From Zunongwangia sp. HGR-M22 (GTDB lineage Bacteria > Bacteroidota > Bacteroidia > Flavobacteriales > Flavobacteriaceae): a stretch of 64,000 bases of DNA. Where the stretch lies: the NCBI RefSeq assembly GCF_027594425.1, contig NZ_CP115159.1, positions 1,477,001 through 1,541,000 on the forward strand, read 5' to 3'. The notes below the pieces were generated by a model. That model saw nothing but the letters and a program-made list of their open reading frames with translations, did no database searches and had not been told where the DNA came from. The position numbers and the translations under genes are program-made. This document shows positions 1 through 7,564 of the stretch, piece after piece (position 1 is the first letter of the stretch; each line of letters begins with the position of its first letter).

Positions 1-68
1 CTTATGATTCTGTTAGGGCAAATTTGCTGAGTTTCTATGTAAATTCGAAGAAACCAAAAAACAAAATT

Positions 69-413
69 ATGAGTGCTAAGACTGATGAAAAAGTAGGAAA
101 ATATATTCAGGATATTAAAGAAAAGGTAGGAGAGGAGCCTGATGTGGCATTAATTCGAAAAATAACCGAATCATTAGGTCCCGTAGTTTTTAGAAATGAT
201 GCTGAGACAGTTTCATCAAGCAGCGAAGATGAGTTAGAAACAGTAAAGCAAAATTTTCTAATTAAAAAACTGGGATTGCCTAACGATAGTAAACTTGATG
301 TAGGATTAAATGCCATGCTAGAAAAATATGGCAAATCCAATCGAAATAAATATAGAGTAACACTGTATTATTTGCTTACCAAATACTTTAATAAAGAATC
401 TGTATTTGCCTAA
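69..413 (+). CDS. DUF2853 family protein
   Basis: Small soluble protein of 114 residues. The ending with 'NFLIKKLGL', 'RNKYRVTLYYLLTKYF' and a final 'KESV' is what I recall of the DUF2853 family, which has no known activity. The reading frame is open back to position 24, but the ATG at 69 gives the usual N-terminus (MSAKTDEKVGKYI) and family length, so I prefer it. No signal peptide or membrane segment. It is followed by a rho-independent terminator and appears to be a single gene. Confidence 0.82.
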   Translation: MSAKTDEKVGKYIQDIKEKVGEEPDVALIRKITESLGPVVFRNDAETVSSSSEDELETVKQNFLIKKLGLPNDSKLDVGLNAMLEKYGKSNRNKYRVTLYYLLTKYFNKESVFA

Positions 414-435
414 TCTCATAGATTAGTTAAGACTC

Positions 436-471
436 AATCCGTTTTCTAATTTAGGAAGCGGATTCTTTTTT
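436..471 (+). terminator. rho-independent terminator after DUF2853 gene
   Basis: AATCCG pairs with CGGATT across a loop whose flanks can extend the stem with wobble pairs, followed immediately by CTTTTTT. It lies 22 bases after the stop codon. Confidence 0.75.
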
Positions 472-502
472 GTGTAAGCCTGAAAATTAAAAAGTATCTT
501 TG
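469..502 (+). promoter_or_regulatory. Bacteroidota-type promoter for the S1/CvfB gene
   Basis: A TATCTTTG box at 495-502 matches the Bacteroidota -7 consensus TAnnTTTG, with TTTG at 469-472 about 22 bases upstream as -33 element. The expected start of transcription is roughly 10 bases before the ATG at 520. The -33 overlaps the T-run of the preceding terminator. Confidence 0.6.
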
Positions 503-519
503 TCATCTAAATTTATATT

Positions 520-1359
520 ATGCTGAATATTGGCGAAAATCATCGTTTAATAATTGATCGTGAAACCGAACCCGGCTTGTTTCTAAAAAACGCTGAAGGA
601 GACGAGGTGTTATTACCTAATAAATATATTCCTAAGAACTTTCAGTTAGAAGACGAAATAGAAGTTTTTGTGTATCTGGATCATTCAGAGCGACCGGTTG
701 CGACTACTTTAGAGCCTTATGTAAAATTAGACGAATTCGCTTTTTTAGAATGTGTTGAAGTAACCGATTTTGGTGCATTTTTAGATTGGGGTTTAGAGAA
801 ACACCTTTTTGTTCCGTTTAAGGAACAAGTATATCCTATGCAAAAAGGACATCGTTATTTGATCTTTTGTTATTTAGATGAAGACACTAATCGATTGGTA
901 GCTTCAAGTAAAGTACATGCTTATTTAGATAATTCAGATTTAACAATAAAACCTTTTGAGGAAGTCGATCTAATTGTAAGTAACAAAACAGATCTTGGTT
1001 ATAACGTGATTATCAATGAAATTCATCTTGGTTTGGTGTATAATGATGATGTTTTTCAGCCTATAGAAATTGGGGATCGCATTAAAGGATTTATAAAAAA
1101 GACTCGAAAAGACGGCAAAATCGATGTTACGCTGCAACGCCCTGGATATCGAAGTATTGAGCCAAACGCGCAGGCTATTTTAGATGAATTACAACACCAT
1201 GATGGCTATCTAAATATTACAGATAAATCTTCACCAGAAAAGATAAAAGCAGTGTTTAAAATGAGTAAAAAGAGTTTTAAGCGCGCGGCAGGAAATCTTT
1301 ATAAACAACGCCAAATTGATATTAAAGAAGACGGTATTTATTTAAATCAACAAAACTAA
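520..1359 (+). CDS. CvfB/YitL-like S1 RNA-binding protein
   Basis: 279 residues, the usual size for CvfB-family proteins, which carry tandem S1-type OB folds and a C-terminal winged helix. Visible features are an N-terminal beta-rich module (about 1-65), an S1-like stretch around 'VEVTDFGAFLDWGLEKHLFVP' (about 80-100), a second S1 module around 140-205 ending 'GKIDVTLQRPGYR', and a basic helical tail with 'MSKKSFKRAAGNLYKQ' typical of the family's winged helix. In firmicutes the family binds RNA and affects virulence genes; its role here is unknown. It ends 4 bases inside the convergent gene. Confidence 0.85.
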   Translation: MLNIGENHRLIIDRETEPGLFLKNAEGDEVLLPNKYIPKNFQLEDEIEVFVYLDHSERPVATTLEPYVKLDEFAFLECVEVTDFGAFLDWGLEKHLFVPFKEQVYPMQKGHRYLIFCYLDEDTNRLVASSKVHAYLDNSDLTIKPFEEVDLIVSNKTDLGYNVIINEIHLGLVYNDDVFQPIEIGDRIKGFIKKTRKDGKIDVTLQRPGYRSIEPNAQAILDELQHHDGYLNITDKSSPEKIKAVFKMSKKSFKRAAGNLYKQRQIDIKEDGIYLNQQN

Positions 1360-1853
1360 TAATAATATCTACGGTTAGTGCGATATGGTTGTGAGTAATA
1401 ACCTCTCATGCTATTATTGTATAATGCGTTATGATATTGATAGAAAGGATTACTACTATTGGTAGTATTATTGAAGTTGCTAATACCGGTATTTAGTTGA
1501 TTTTGTTCCTGATTATTACCGGTAAGCTGAAACACTTTTTCCTTTTTTCGCTGCGTTTGCGGTAAACTAATATTAGCCAATCTTTTAGCTTTCGCCATCT
1601 CGCGTTGGCGATTTTCTTTTTCTATAATACCCACCATATCAAATTCTTCGCGCTCATTTTGGACGCCTATAAAAGTTCCACTTGGTAAATTAGGGTCGTA
1701 TTGTAGAAATTGATTAGGGCTTAATTCCGTTAACGCAGGGGCGATAGAATGATCTTCCATTTTTAGATTCACAATGTTATTTTCAGGATTTTCCTGTGCC
1801 AAGGCAATTGCATTGAAACCTATGATAAATAATATGGCAAGAAGTCTTTTCAT
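1356..1853 (-). CDS. hypothetical secreted protein, Asn/Tyr-rich C-terminus
   Basis: About 165 residues with a clear signal peptide (MKRLLAILFIIGFNAIALAQ, cleavage after ALA). The frame is open further upstream to 1964, but only the ATG at 1853 puts the signal peptide at the N-terminus. The mature part is polar, with a charged segment (EKENRQREMAKAKR) and a low-complexity C-terminus rich in Asn, Ser and Tyr ending in three Tyr. I recognise no domain. It is convergent with the CvfB-like gene, overlapping it by 4 bases. Export to the periplasm or surface is inferred from the signal only. Confidence 0.6.
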   Translation of the reverse strand: MKRLLAILFIIGFNAIALAQENPENNIVNLKMEDHSIAPALTELSPNQFLQYDPNLPSGTFIGVQNEREEFDMVGIIEKENRQREMAKAKRLANISLPQTQRKKEKVFQLTGNNQEQNQLNTGISNFNNTTNSSNPFYQYHNALYNNSMRGYYSQPYRTNRRYYY

Positions 1854-2072
1854 TAAAAATGAATATTTTAAAAAAGAAGATTCAAAAATTATGCTAAACT
1901 TAAAACAGACGGCGGTAATTTCAAAATTAAGAATCAATTTTTTATAGTAAACATATATTCTCATATTTTAGTATCCATTTTTCCAAACTTTATCATTACA
2001 ATCAATATTGTACAATTGGTGAAGATTTTCTTTATATTTAGATAGCTTTACAAACAGAAACCATCAATCATC

Positions 2073-2816
2073 ATGAAAAAAGTAAGTTATCTCTTAATAA
2101 TATTTGTTTTATTTTCCAATTTAAATTCATTGCTAGCTCAGGAAACTTCAGGAATTATAAAGTATAAAGCAGTGATGAATGAAGATTTTAAAAACAAATC
2201 TCTTGAGGAGTTCAAGAAGAAAAAAGATGTTCCTCCGGCTATACGTAAACAAGTTGTAGACATGTATCTAAACGATGAAGAGGATAATTACGAACTTCAT
2301 TTTAAAGATCAAGAATCGTATTTTCATTACATCGAGAAATTGAAAAATGAAAATAGTAGCCTCAGTTTTGGAAGCAAAGCTGGAATAAACGATTTTTATG
2401 TAAATCTAAAGGACCAGAGAATTATTGAAAAAAGTGCTATGATGGGGTTATTGAAATATGATGGTATAAGCTGGAAAGTTAAAAATGAGACCAAATTAAT
2501 TGGTGATTATAAATGCTTTAAAGCTGAAGGCTTAGAAAAAAAATATATGCGTGACGGGACAATTGAAGAAGAACCTGTTGTGGCCTGGTTTACGCCAGAA
2601 ATCCCATTGCAATTTGGGCCACATAGTTATAATGGGCTCCCGGGCTTGATCTTAAGAATAGACAAGGAAGAGTCTACCATTATCGCTACTGAAATTATGC
2701 TGAATCCAGAAGAAAAAATTAAGATAGATGCAATAAAAAAGGACGCAAAGGTTCGCTCTAGAAAGGAAGCTTATCAAATAGCAACAGAATATTATAACGA
2801 CACCTACGGAAATTAA
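2073..2816 (+). CDS. GLPGLI family protein
   Basis: 247 residues with an N-terminal signal peptide (about 1-22, ending LLAQ). It contains the family-defining sequence 'YNGLPGLILRID' near residue 190, preceded by 'AWFTPEIPLQFGPHSYNGLPG', matching the GLPGLI family of Bacteroidota secreted proteins (TIGR01200). These are exported proteins of unknown function, often encoded beside TonB receptors; here the neighbour is a DUF2059 gene instead. Confidence 0.9.
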   Translation: MKKVSYLLIIFVLFSNLNSLLAQETSGIIKYKAVMNEDFKNKSLEEFKKKKDVPPAIRKQVVDMYLNDEEDNYELHFKDQESYFHYIEKLKNENSSLSFGSKAGINDFYVNLKDQRIIEKSAMMGLLKYDGISWKVKNETKLIGDYKCFKAEGLEKKYMRDGTIEEEPVVAWFTPEIPLQFGPHSYNGLPGLILRIDKEESTIIATEIMLNPEEKIKIDAIKKDAKVRSRKEAYQIATEYYNDTYGN

Positions 2817-2900
2817 TCTTTAATTGAAAAAACTTTGTGAAAATCACGATTCTTAAAAAATAAGACTACTTTAGGCTAAATTATAAAACCAAACCTAAAT

Positions 2901-3308
2901 ATGAAAAAGTTGATATTTGTCCTATTTGTAATCTTAGGAACCAGCGTTTTTGCACAGGAAACTGAAGGAGATTCATTTCAGAAAAAAGCAGTAAAATTAA
3001 TCGAATTAACCTCTGGGCAACAATTTGAAATTATTAGCGAGCCTATTGTAAAGCAAATTCCTGAAGAAAGTCGCGAAGATTTTAAAAAAGATTTAAATGA
3101 GAGTTTAAACGGACTCTATGTTAAGTTAGCTGAAATCTATCGAGAAGAATTTACTGAAGCAGAAATAGATGAAATTCTTGCGTTTTATGATACTTCGGTA
3201 GGAAAGAAAATGGTAGCTACCACACCAAAAGTAATGCAAAAAGCTATGACCGTTGGTCAACAATGGGGGATGGAACTACAATCGATTATGGCAAAATACA
3301 TGCAATAA
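2901..3308 (+). CDS. DUF2059 domain-containing secreted protein
   Basis: 135 residues: signal peptide 1-18 (MKKLIFVLFVILGTSVFAQ) followed by one DUF2059-type helical domain. The conserved end 'EIYREEFTEAEIDEILAFYDTSVGKKMV' and 'TPKVMQKAM' are typical of that family. Function is unknown; the product is probably periplasmic. It has its own terminator 22 bases downstream and sits 84 bases after the GLPGLI gene. Confidence 0.88.
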   Translation: MKKLIFVLFVILGTSVFAQETEGDSFQKKAVKLIELTSGQQFEIISEPIVKQIPEESREDFKKDLNESLNGLYVKLAEIYREEFTEAEIDEILAFYDTSVGKKMVATTPKVMQKAMTVGQQWGMELQSIMAKYMQ

Positions 3309-3330
3309 TCGATAAATTCGAGATGAATTA

Positions 3331-3360
3331 AAAAGCCTGGTTTAATCACCGGGTTTTTTT
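3331..3360 (+). terminator. rho-independent terminator after DUF2059 gene
   Basis: CCTGGT pairs with ACCGGG (one G-T wobble) around a TTAATC loop and is followed by TTTTTTT. Confidence 0.8.
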
Positions 3361-3645
3361 ATAACTATTTTTTTAAGATTAGAATTAAAATAGCTGTGCT
3401 TTTAGAATCTAGAGAACAGACAAAAGAGAATAGTCAAGAAAGACCGGAGATTTTATAATGTTGTATTCTAAACTTCAGGAAGAAATCCAGTCCACTTTTA
3501 ATTCAAAATGTATAAAAAATTAGAGTTGTTCTGTAGATAATTAAATGGCGAGCTTCTTTTTAACGCAAAACGTAAAGTCCAAACTCCAATTTTCACTTTA
3601 TAAACTGCTTGCAAAACCTTATTTTTACTTCATAAATTTTACATT
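3361..3645. other. AT-rich intergenic stretch before menB
   Basis: No supported gene. An open frame from 3545 into menB is a shadow with no recognisable product. The segment presumably holds the menB promoter, but I could not place a convincing TAnnTTTG box; AT-rich sequence just before the ATG is the only hint. Confidence 0.4.
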
Positions 3646-4485
3646 ATGGAAAAAGCTGACTGGAAAACAGTTAAGGAATACGACGATATCACTTATAAAA
3701 AGAGCAATGGTGTTGCCAGGATTGCATTTAACCGTCCAGAGGTTCGTAACGCATTTCGACCAAAAACAACGAGCGAGTTACTTGATGCTTTTCAGGATGC
3801 ACACGAAGATACTTCTATAGGCGCTGTTTTACTTTCTGCAGAAGGACCTTCACCAAAAGATGGAGTGTATTCTTTTTGCAGTGGTGGCGATCAAAAAGCC
3901 AGAGGTCATCAGGGTTATGTAGGAGAAGACGGTTATCATCGTTTAAATATTTTAGAAGTACAGCGGTTAATTCGCTTTATGCCAAAAGCGGTTATTTGTG
4001 TAGTGCCAGGATGGGCTGTTGGTGGTGGTCACAGTTTGCACGTGGTTTGTGACATTACTTTAGCAAGTAAAGAGCATGCTATTTTTAAACAAACCGATGC
4101 AGATGTTACCAGTTTCGATGCAGGTTATGGATCGGCTTATTTGGCCAAAATGGTTGGTCAAAAGAAAGCACGTGAAATTTTCTTTTTAGGTCGAAATTAT
4201 TCAGCGCAGGAAGCTTACGATATGGGAATGGTAAATGCTGTAATTCCGCATGAAGAATTAGAAGATACCGCTTACCAATGGGCGCAGGAAATTCTTGCGA
4301 AATCACCTACTTCCATAAAAATGCTCAAGTTTGCCATGAATTTAACCGATGACGGAATGGTAGGACAACAGGTTTTTGCTGGTGAAGCCACTCGTTTGGC
4401 GTATATGACAGATGAAGCCAAAGAAGGTCGTAACGCATTCCTGGAAAAAAGAAAGCCAAATTTTGAGAAAAAATGGATTCCGTAG
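3646..4485 (+). CDS. menB: 1,4-dihydroxy-2-naphthoyl-CoA synthase
   Basis: Crotonase-fold enzyme of menaquinone synthesis that closes the second ring, converting o-succinylbenzoyl-CoA to 1,4-dihydroxy-2-naphthoyl-CoA. 279 residues, close to the usual MenB length. It shows the MenB signature SGGDQ at 79-83, the oxyanion-hole region 'GWAVGGGHSLHVVCD' at 122-136, and 'SFDAGYGS' at 156-163, which distinguishes MenB from ordinary enoyl-CoA hydratases. No other men gene lies nearby. Its last 13 bases overlap the start of the downstream PH-domain gene, implying co-transcription. Confidence 0.95.
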   Translation: MEKADWKTVKEYDDITYKKSNGVARIAFNRPEVRNAFRPKTTSELLDAFQDAHEDTSIGAVLLSAEGPSPKDGVYSFCSGGDQKARGHQGYVGEDGYHRLNILEVQRLIRFMPKAVICVVPGWAVGGGHSLHVVCDITLASKEHAIFKQTDADVTSFDAGYGSAYLAKMVGQKKAREIFFLGRNYSAQEAYDMGMVNAVIPHEELEDTAYQWAQEILAKSPTSIKMLKFAMNLTDDGMVGQQVFAGEATRLAYMTDEAKEGRNAFLEKRKPNFEKKWIP

Positions 4486-4997
4486 AGACCCAATTTAGCA
4501 ATAATACGATCGATATCGCTACACTACCAAATTTTGAGCAGGTAGCTATGAATCCCGTTCGTGCAAAATTATTAACCAAGCATCTGTTACAGACAGGTGT
4601 TTGGTTTCTACTTATTATTGCCTTTGGTGTTTTTATGTATTTTCAGAAAGAAGTTCTGGTTGGAAGTATTATTAGCGGAATTTTAATGCTGTTTTTAATA
4701 TTTATGGTCTTCAACTTCATCAAAAAACAGCCGCGCTATGCTTACGCGATCAGAGAAAAAGATCTAATTTATAAACGCGGATTTCTTTTGAGTAAATCTA
4801 CTGTTGTTTCTTTCAATAGAATTCAGCATGTATCTATAAGCCGTAGCCTACTAGATAAGTGGCTCGATCTCTCTACTCTTAAAATCTTTACTGCCGGTGG
4901 TAGTGGCAGTGATGTGAAAATCCCTGGTTTAGATCCAATAATTGCCGAAAAACTTAAAGAAACTCTAGCAGGTAAAATAGCTAACGAAAATGGCTAA
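4473..4997 (+). CDS. PH domain-containing membrane protein (YdbS-like)
   Basis: 174 residues with two adjacent membrane segments (about 43-60 and 68-86), then a bacterial PH (bPH2) domain beginning 'YAIREKDLIYKRGFLLSKSTVVSFNRIQHVSISRSLLDKWLDLSTLKIFTAG'. This layout matches the YdbS half of the firmicute YdbS/YdbT pair. It starts inside the menB coding sequence and overlaps the next gene by 8 bases, so the three are translationally linked. Function is unknown; a membrane-associated complex with the next protein is likely. Confidence 0.85.
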   Translation: MDSVETQFSNNTIDIATLPNFEQVAMNPVRAKLLTKHLLQTGVWFLLIIAFGVFMYFQKEVLVGSIISGILMLFLIFMVFNFIKKQPRYAYAIREKDLIYKRGFLLSKSTVVSFNRIQHVSISRSLLDKWLDLSTLKIFTAGGSGSDVKIPGLDPIIAEKLKETLAGKIANENG

Positions 4998-6522
4998 AGC
5001 TTTTAGTATACCGCAGCGGCAATCTTTAGTAGGGATTCTACTCATTTTTACTTCTACTCTTTACAAGCTCGTTAGAGGTTTTTGGGCAGCTTTGGCCTAT
5101 TTTGTATTCAAAAGACCAGATGGTGACTTTTTATTATACATAGGTTTGGGACTTGCTGTGCTTTTGGTTTTGATCGCTATTTATAGCTATTTTGATTATA
5201 GAAAATTCCTCTTTCATATCGATTATGAAGCAGAAGAATTTATTCTGAAAAAAGGCGTTTTTAATTCAGATTTTGTGTCGATTCCTTTTGATAAAATTCA
5301 GCAGGTAAATTTTAAACGAGGCATTTTACAGCGTATCGCCGGAGTGTATAGTTTGGTTATCGATACTGCCGGAAGTAATGAAAAAGAAGTTGAAATAAAA
5401 GCTGTAAATACTGAAGATGCTAATCAATTGGCCGATATTCTAAATAGTCTGAAGGAGTCTAAGAATACCGATACTGAAGTTTTAGAGGCGAATCAAATTA
5501 ACGCTGAAGTCAAAACTGAAGAAATTCAGAAAGAGAAATGGACATATCGTTTAAGCCTGTCAACTTTGATCAAAACAGGTTTAAGCAGTAATTTCTTTAG
5601 AGGTTTTGGTCTTATCTTCGTATTTATTTCCACTATTTTTAATGAGCTGAATCAATTTTTCAGGGAAGAAACATCACAGTGGGAATCACAGTTTACTGAA
5701 GATATTGGAGGTGTGGCAACCGAGTCGATTTTGTTTATTTCCGCACTTATTTTTTTACTGCTCGCACTAAGTATTTTTATTACTACTGCGGAGGTTTTTA
5801 TTAAATATTTTAACCTTAATCTTACGCAAACCAAAAGCAGTTTAGATCTTCAAATGGGTTTGCGTACCAATACACGGGTTTCCTTAAAACCAATCAGGGT
5901 TCAGATCTTAAAGATCGTTACCAATCCTATACAAAAACGCTTAAATTTATACAAAGCCAGCTTATGGGTAGCAAGTAGTGAAGACAACGATAAGAAAAGC
6001 GTGATTCAGATTCCTGGATTGGAAAAAGCTACGATTCAGAAAATAAAATCCTTTCTTTATCAGTCTTCAAAAGACGAATCCGGTATTACTTTTAGACCGC
6101 ATTGGGTGGAATTATCGCGTCGTTTGCTTGTAGGCGTTATACCAGTGGTTGCAATCGGAATTTTACAATGCTTCACTAATTTTATAGAGTTTAGATGGTG
6201 GATATTGGTAGCTTCAGTATTTGTATTGCTCTATGCAATTTTACAATTCAGAATTTATAATTCACTATGTTTAAAGATAGGAGAGGAGTTTATAACCAAA
6301 TCCTATTCAGCTTGGGATGAAAGCACCGAAATCGTAGAAATCTACAAATTACAAGGCATTACTGTAAAACAGCCTTTGTGGTATAAAGGGAGAAATCTTG
6401 TACACGTTATTTTTCACAATGCTGCAGGGGACATTACATTTAGAGCCGTTGATAAAGCCATTTTGCACAAAATGAACTTTTGTCTTTATGCGATAGAACG
6501 AACCAATAAAGCCTGGATGTAA
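4990..6522 (+). CDS. PH domain-containing membrane protein (YdbT-like)
   Basis: 510 residues, the larger partner of the PH pair. It has N-terminal membrane segments (about 10-65), a first bPH2 domain with 'VSIPFDKIQQVNFKRGILQRIAGVYSLVIDTAG' at about 95-130, a linker, membrane segments at about 200-270, a second bPH2 region ('TRVSLKPIRVQILKI'), a further hydrophobic pair near 375-420, and a third PH-like end. Three repeated PH modules between membrane pairs are typical of YdbT. Its function is unknown. Confidence 0.85.
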   Translation: MAKAFSIPQRQSLVGILLIFTSTLYKLVRGFWAALAYFVFKRPDGDFLLYIGLGLAVLLVLIAIYSYFDYRKFLFHIDYEAEEFILKKGVFNSDFVSIPFDKIQQVNFKRGILQRIAGVYSLVIDTAGSNEKEVEIKAVNTEDANQLADILNSLKESKNTDTEVLEANQINAEVKTEEIQKEKWTYRLSLSTLIKTGLSSNFFRGFGLIFVFISTIFNELNQFFREETSQWESQFTEDIGGVATESILFISALIFLLLALSIFITTAEVFIKYFNLNLTQTKSSLDLQMGLRTNTRVSLKPIRVQILKIVTNPIQKRLNLYKASLWVASSEDNDKKSVIQIPGLEKATIQKIKSFLYQSSKDESGITFRPHWVELSRRLLVGVIPVVAIGILQCFTNFIEFRWWILVASVFVLLYAILQFRIYNSLCLKIGEEFITKSYSAWDESTEIVEIYKLQGITVKQPLWYKGRNLVHVIFHNAAGDITFRAVDKAILHKMNFCLYAIERTNKAWM

Positions 6523-6556
6523 TCCTAAACTTATAATATTTTCTTAAATTTTACAC

Positions 6557-6568
6557 GAAAACGTTTTC
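6557..6568. promoter_or_regulatory. LacI-family-like operator palindrome
   Basis: GAAAACGTTTTC is a perfect 12-bp palindrome with a central CG, the form typical of LacI/GalR-family operators. It covers the expected -33 region of a TATCTTTA box at 6586-6593 that would drive the pectate-lyase-like gene, a placement that fits repression. Binding is inference. Confidence 0.5.
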
Positions 6569-6637
6569 TTAAGACGAATCTTATTTATCTTTAGTTTACC
6601 TATTTAAATTTTATTAACCTATTTAAACTAATTTATC

Positions 6638-7498
6638 ATGAAAAAAATTGTACAAATTTTTGTCGTATTCTGTCTTATCTTTACCAGTTGTAGCAAAGAT
6701 GATCTGGACAAAACGGAAGATGATCTGAAAGTTTTAGACGCAAGCGTTGGCGTTTATAATGAGACCCAATTGAGAAACGCCGTAAATAATGCAAACCCGG
6801 GTGATATAATAACAATCAACGGAACCATTTATCTTACCCAGCAGTTACAGCTTTTGCGTAATGGAACTTCGAGCGGTAAAATTAATTTAACAGGGGGAAC
6901 TTTAGATTGTTCTAATATCTCTTCTGGTTGGGGTGTTAAAGTGAATGGTAGTTATTGGAATATTAGTAATATGACGATACGCTATGCGCCAGATTGCGGG
7001 ATTGTTTTTCAGCATGGTGGATATAATTGGGTATATAATGTAACCACCCATGGGAATGGAGATTCTGGGCTTCAAATTTACAATGGCTCCCATCATAACA
7101 GTATTAATAATAGTTACTCTTACGATAATTACGATCCTAATAACGGAGGAGAAAATGCAGATGGTTATGCATGCAAATTATCTGCAGGACCTGGTAATCA
7201 GTTTAACAATTGCACTGCCACCCATAATTCTGATGATGGTTGGGATTTATACGGGCAGCCATATTCAGTTTCCATTAAAAATTGTAATGCCTATAATAAT
7301 GGCTATGGAGTTAATGGCGATGGAAATGGTTTTAAATTAGGTAGCGCTAACCAAAATGTAAGCCATACCGTTACAAACTGTTGGGCCCAAAATAATCTTG
7401 CTTATGGTTACGACGGGAACGGAAATACCGGACATATGAATATTAGCGGTAGCGGTGGTACCGGAAACCAGAAAGGACTTTTTGCAAGAATTTATTAA
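6638..7498 (+). CDS. PL9-like pectate lyase lipoprotein
   Basis: 286 residues: lipoprotein signal with lipobox Cys at 18 (FTSC), a short acidic linker, then a right-handed parallel beta-helix rich in Asn and Gly. It keeps the two motifs I associate with polysaccharide lyase family 9: 'ENADGYACK' at 172-180 (calcium-binding Asp and candidate catalytic Lys180) and 'DDGWDLYG' at 199-206. PL9 enzymes cleave polygalacturonate by calcium-dependent beta-elimination. It is shorter than well-studied PL9 enzymes, so substrate is uncertain. It lies alone, with no SusCD pair, behind a LacI-type palindrome, and ends at a strong terminator. Confidence 0.8.
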   Translation: MKKIVQIFVVFCLIFTSCSKDDLDKTEDDLKVLDASVGVYNETQLRNAVNNANPGDIITINGTIYLTQQLQLLRNGTSSGKINLTGGTLDCSNISSGWGVKVNGSYWNISNMTIRYAPDCGIVFQHGGYNWVYNVTTHGNGDSGLQIYNGSHHNSINNSYSYDNYDPNNGGENADGYACKLSAGPGNQFNNCTATHNSDDGWDLYGQPYSVSIKNCNAYNNGYGVNGDGNGFKLGSANQNVSHTVTNCWAQNNLAYGYDGNGNTGHMNISGSGGTGNQKGLFARIY

Positions 7499-7512
7499 TT
7501 ATATAATTATCT

Positions 7513-7543
7513 AAAAAAAAGCCGCTAACATAGCGGCTTTTTT
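7513..7543. terminator. bidirectional terminator
   Basis: AGCCGCTA pairs with TAGCGGCT around a 3-base loop, flanked by an A-run on the left and a T-run on the right, so it can serve both the PL9-like gene and the convergent E1 dehydrogenase gene. Confidence 0.9.
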
Positions 7544-7564
7544 AATATTAAGAATTTATAATAC

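Noticed and set aside
3545-3820. 91-residue open frame overlapping the start of menB
   Set aside because: Overlaps menB in another frame, shows no recognisable domain or signal, and its end reads as a shadow of menB codons.
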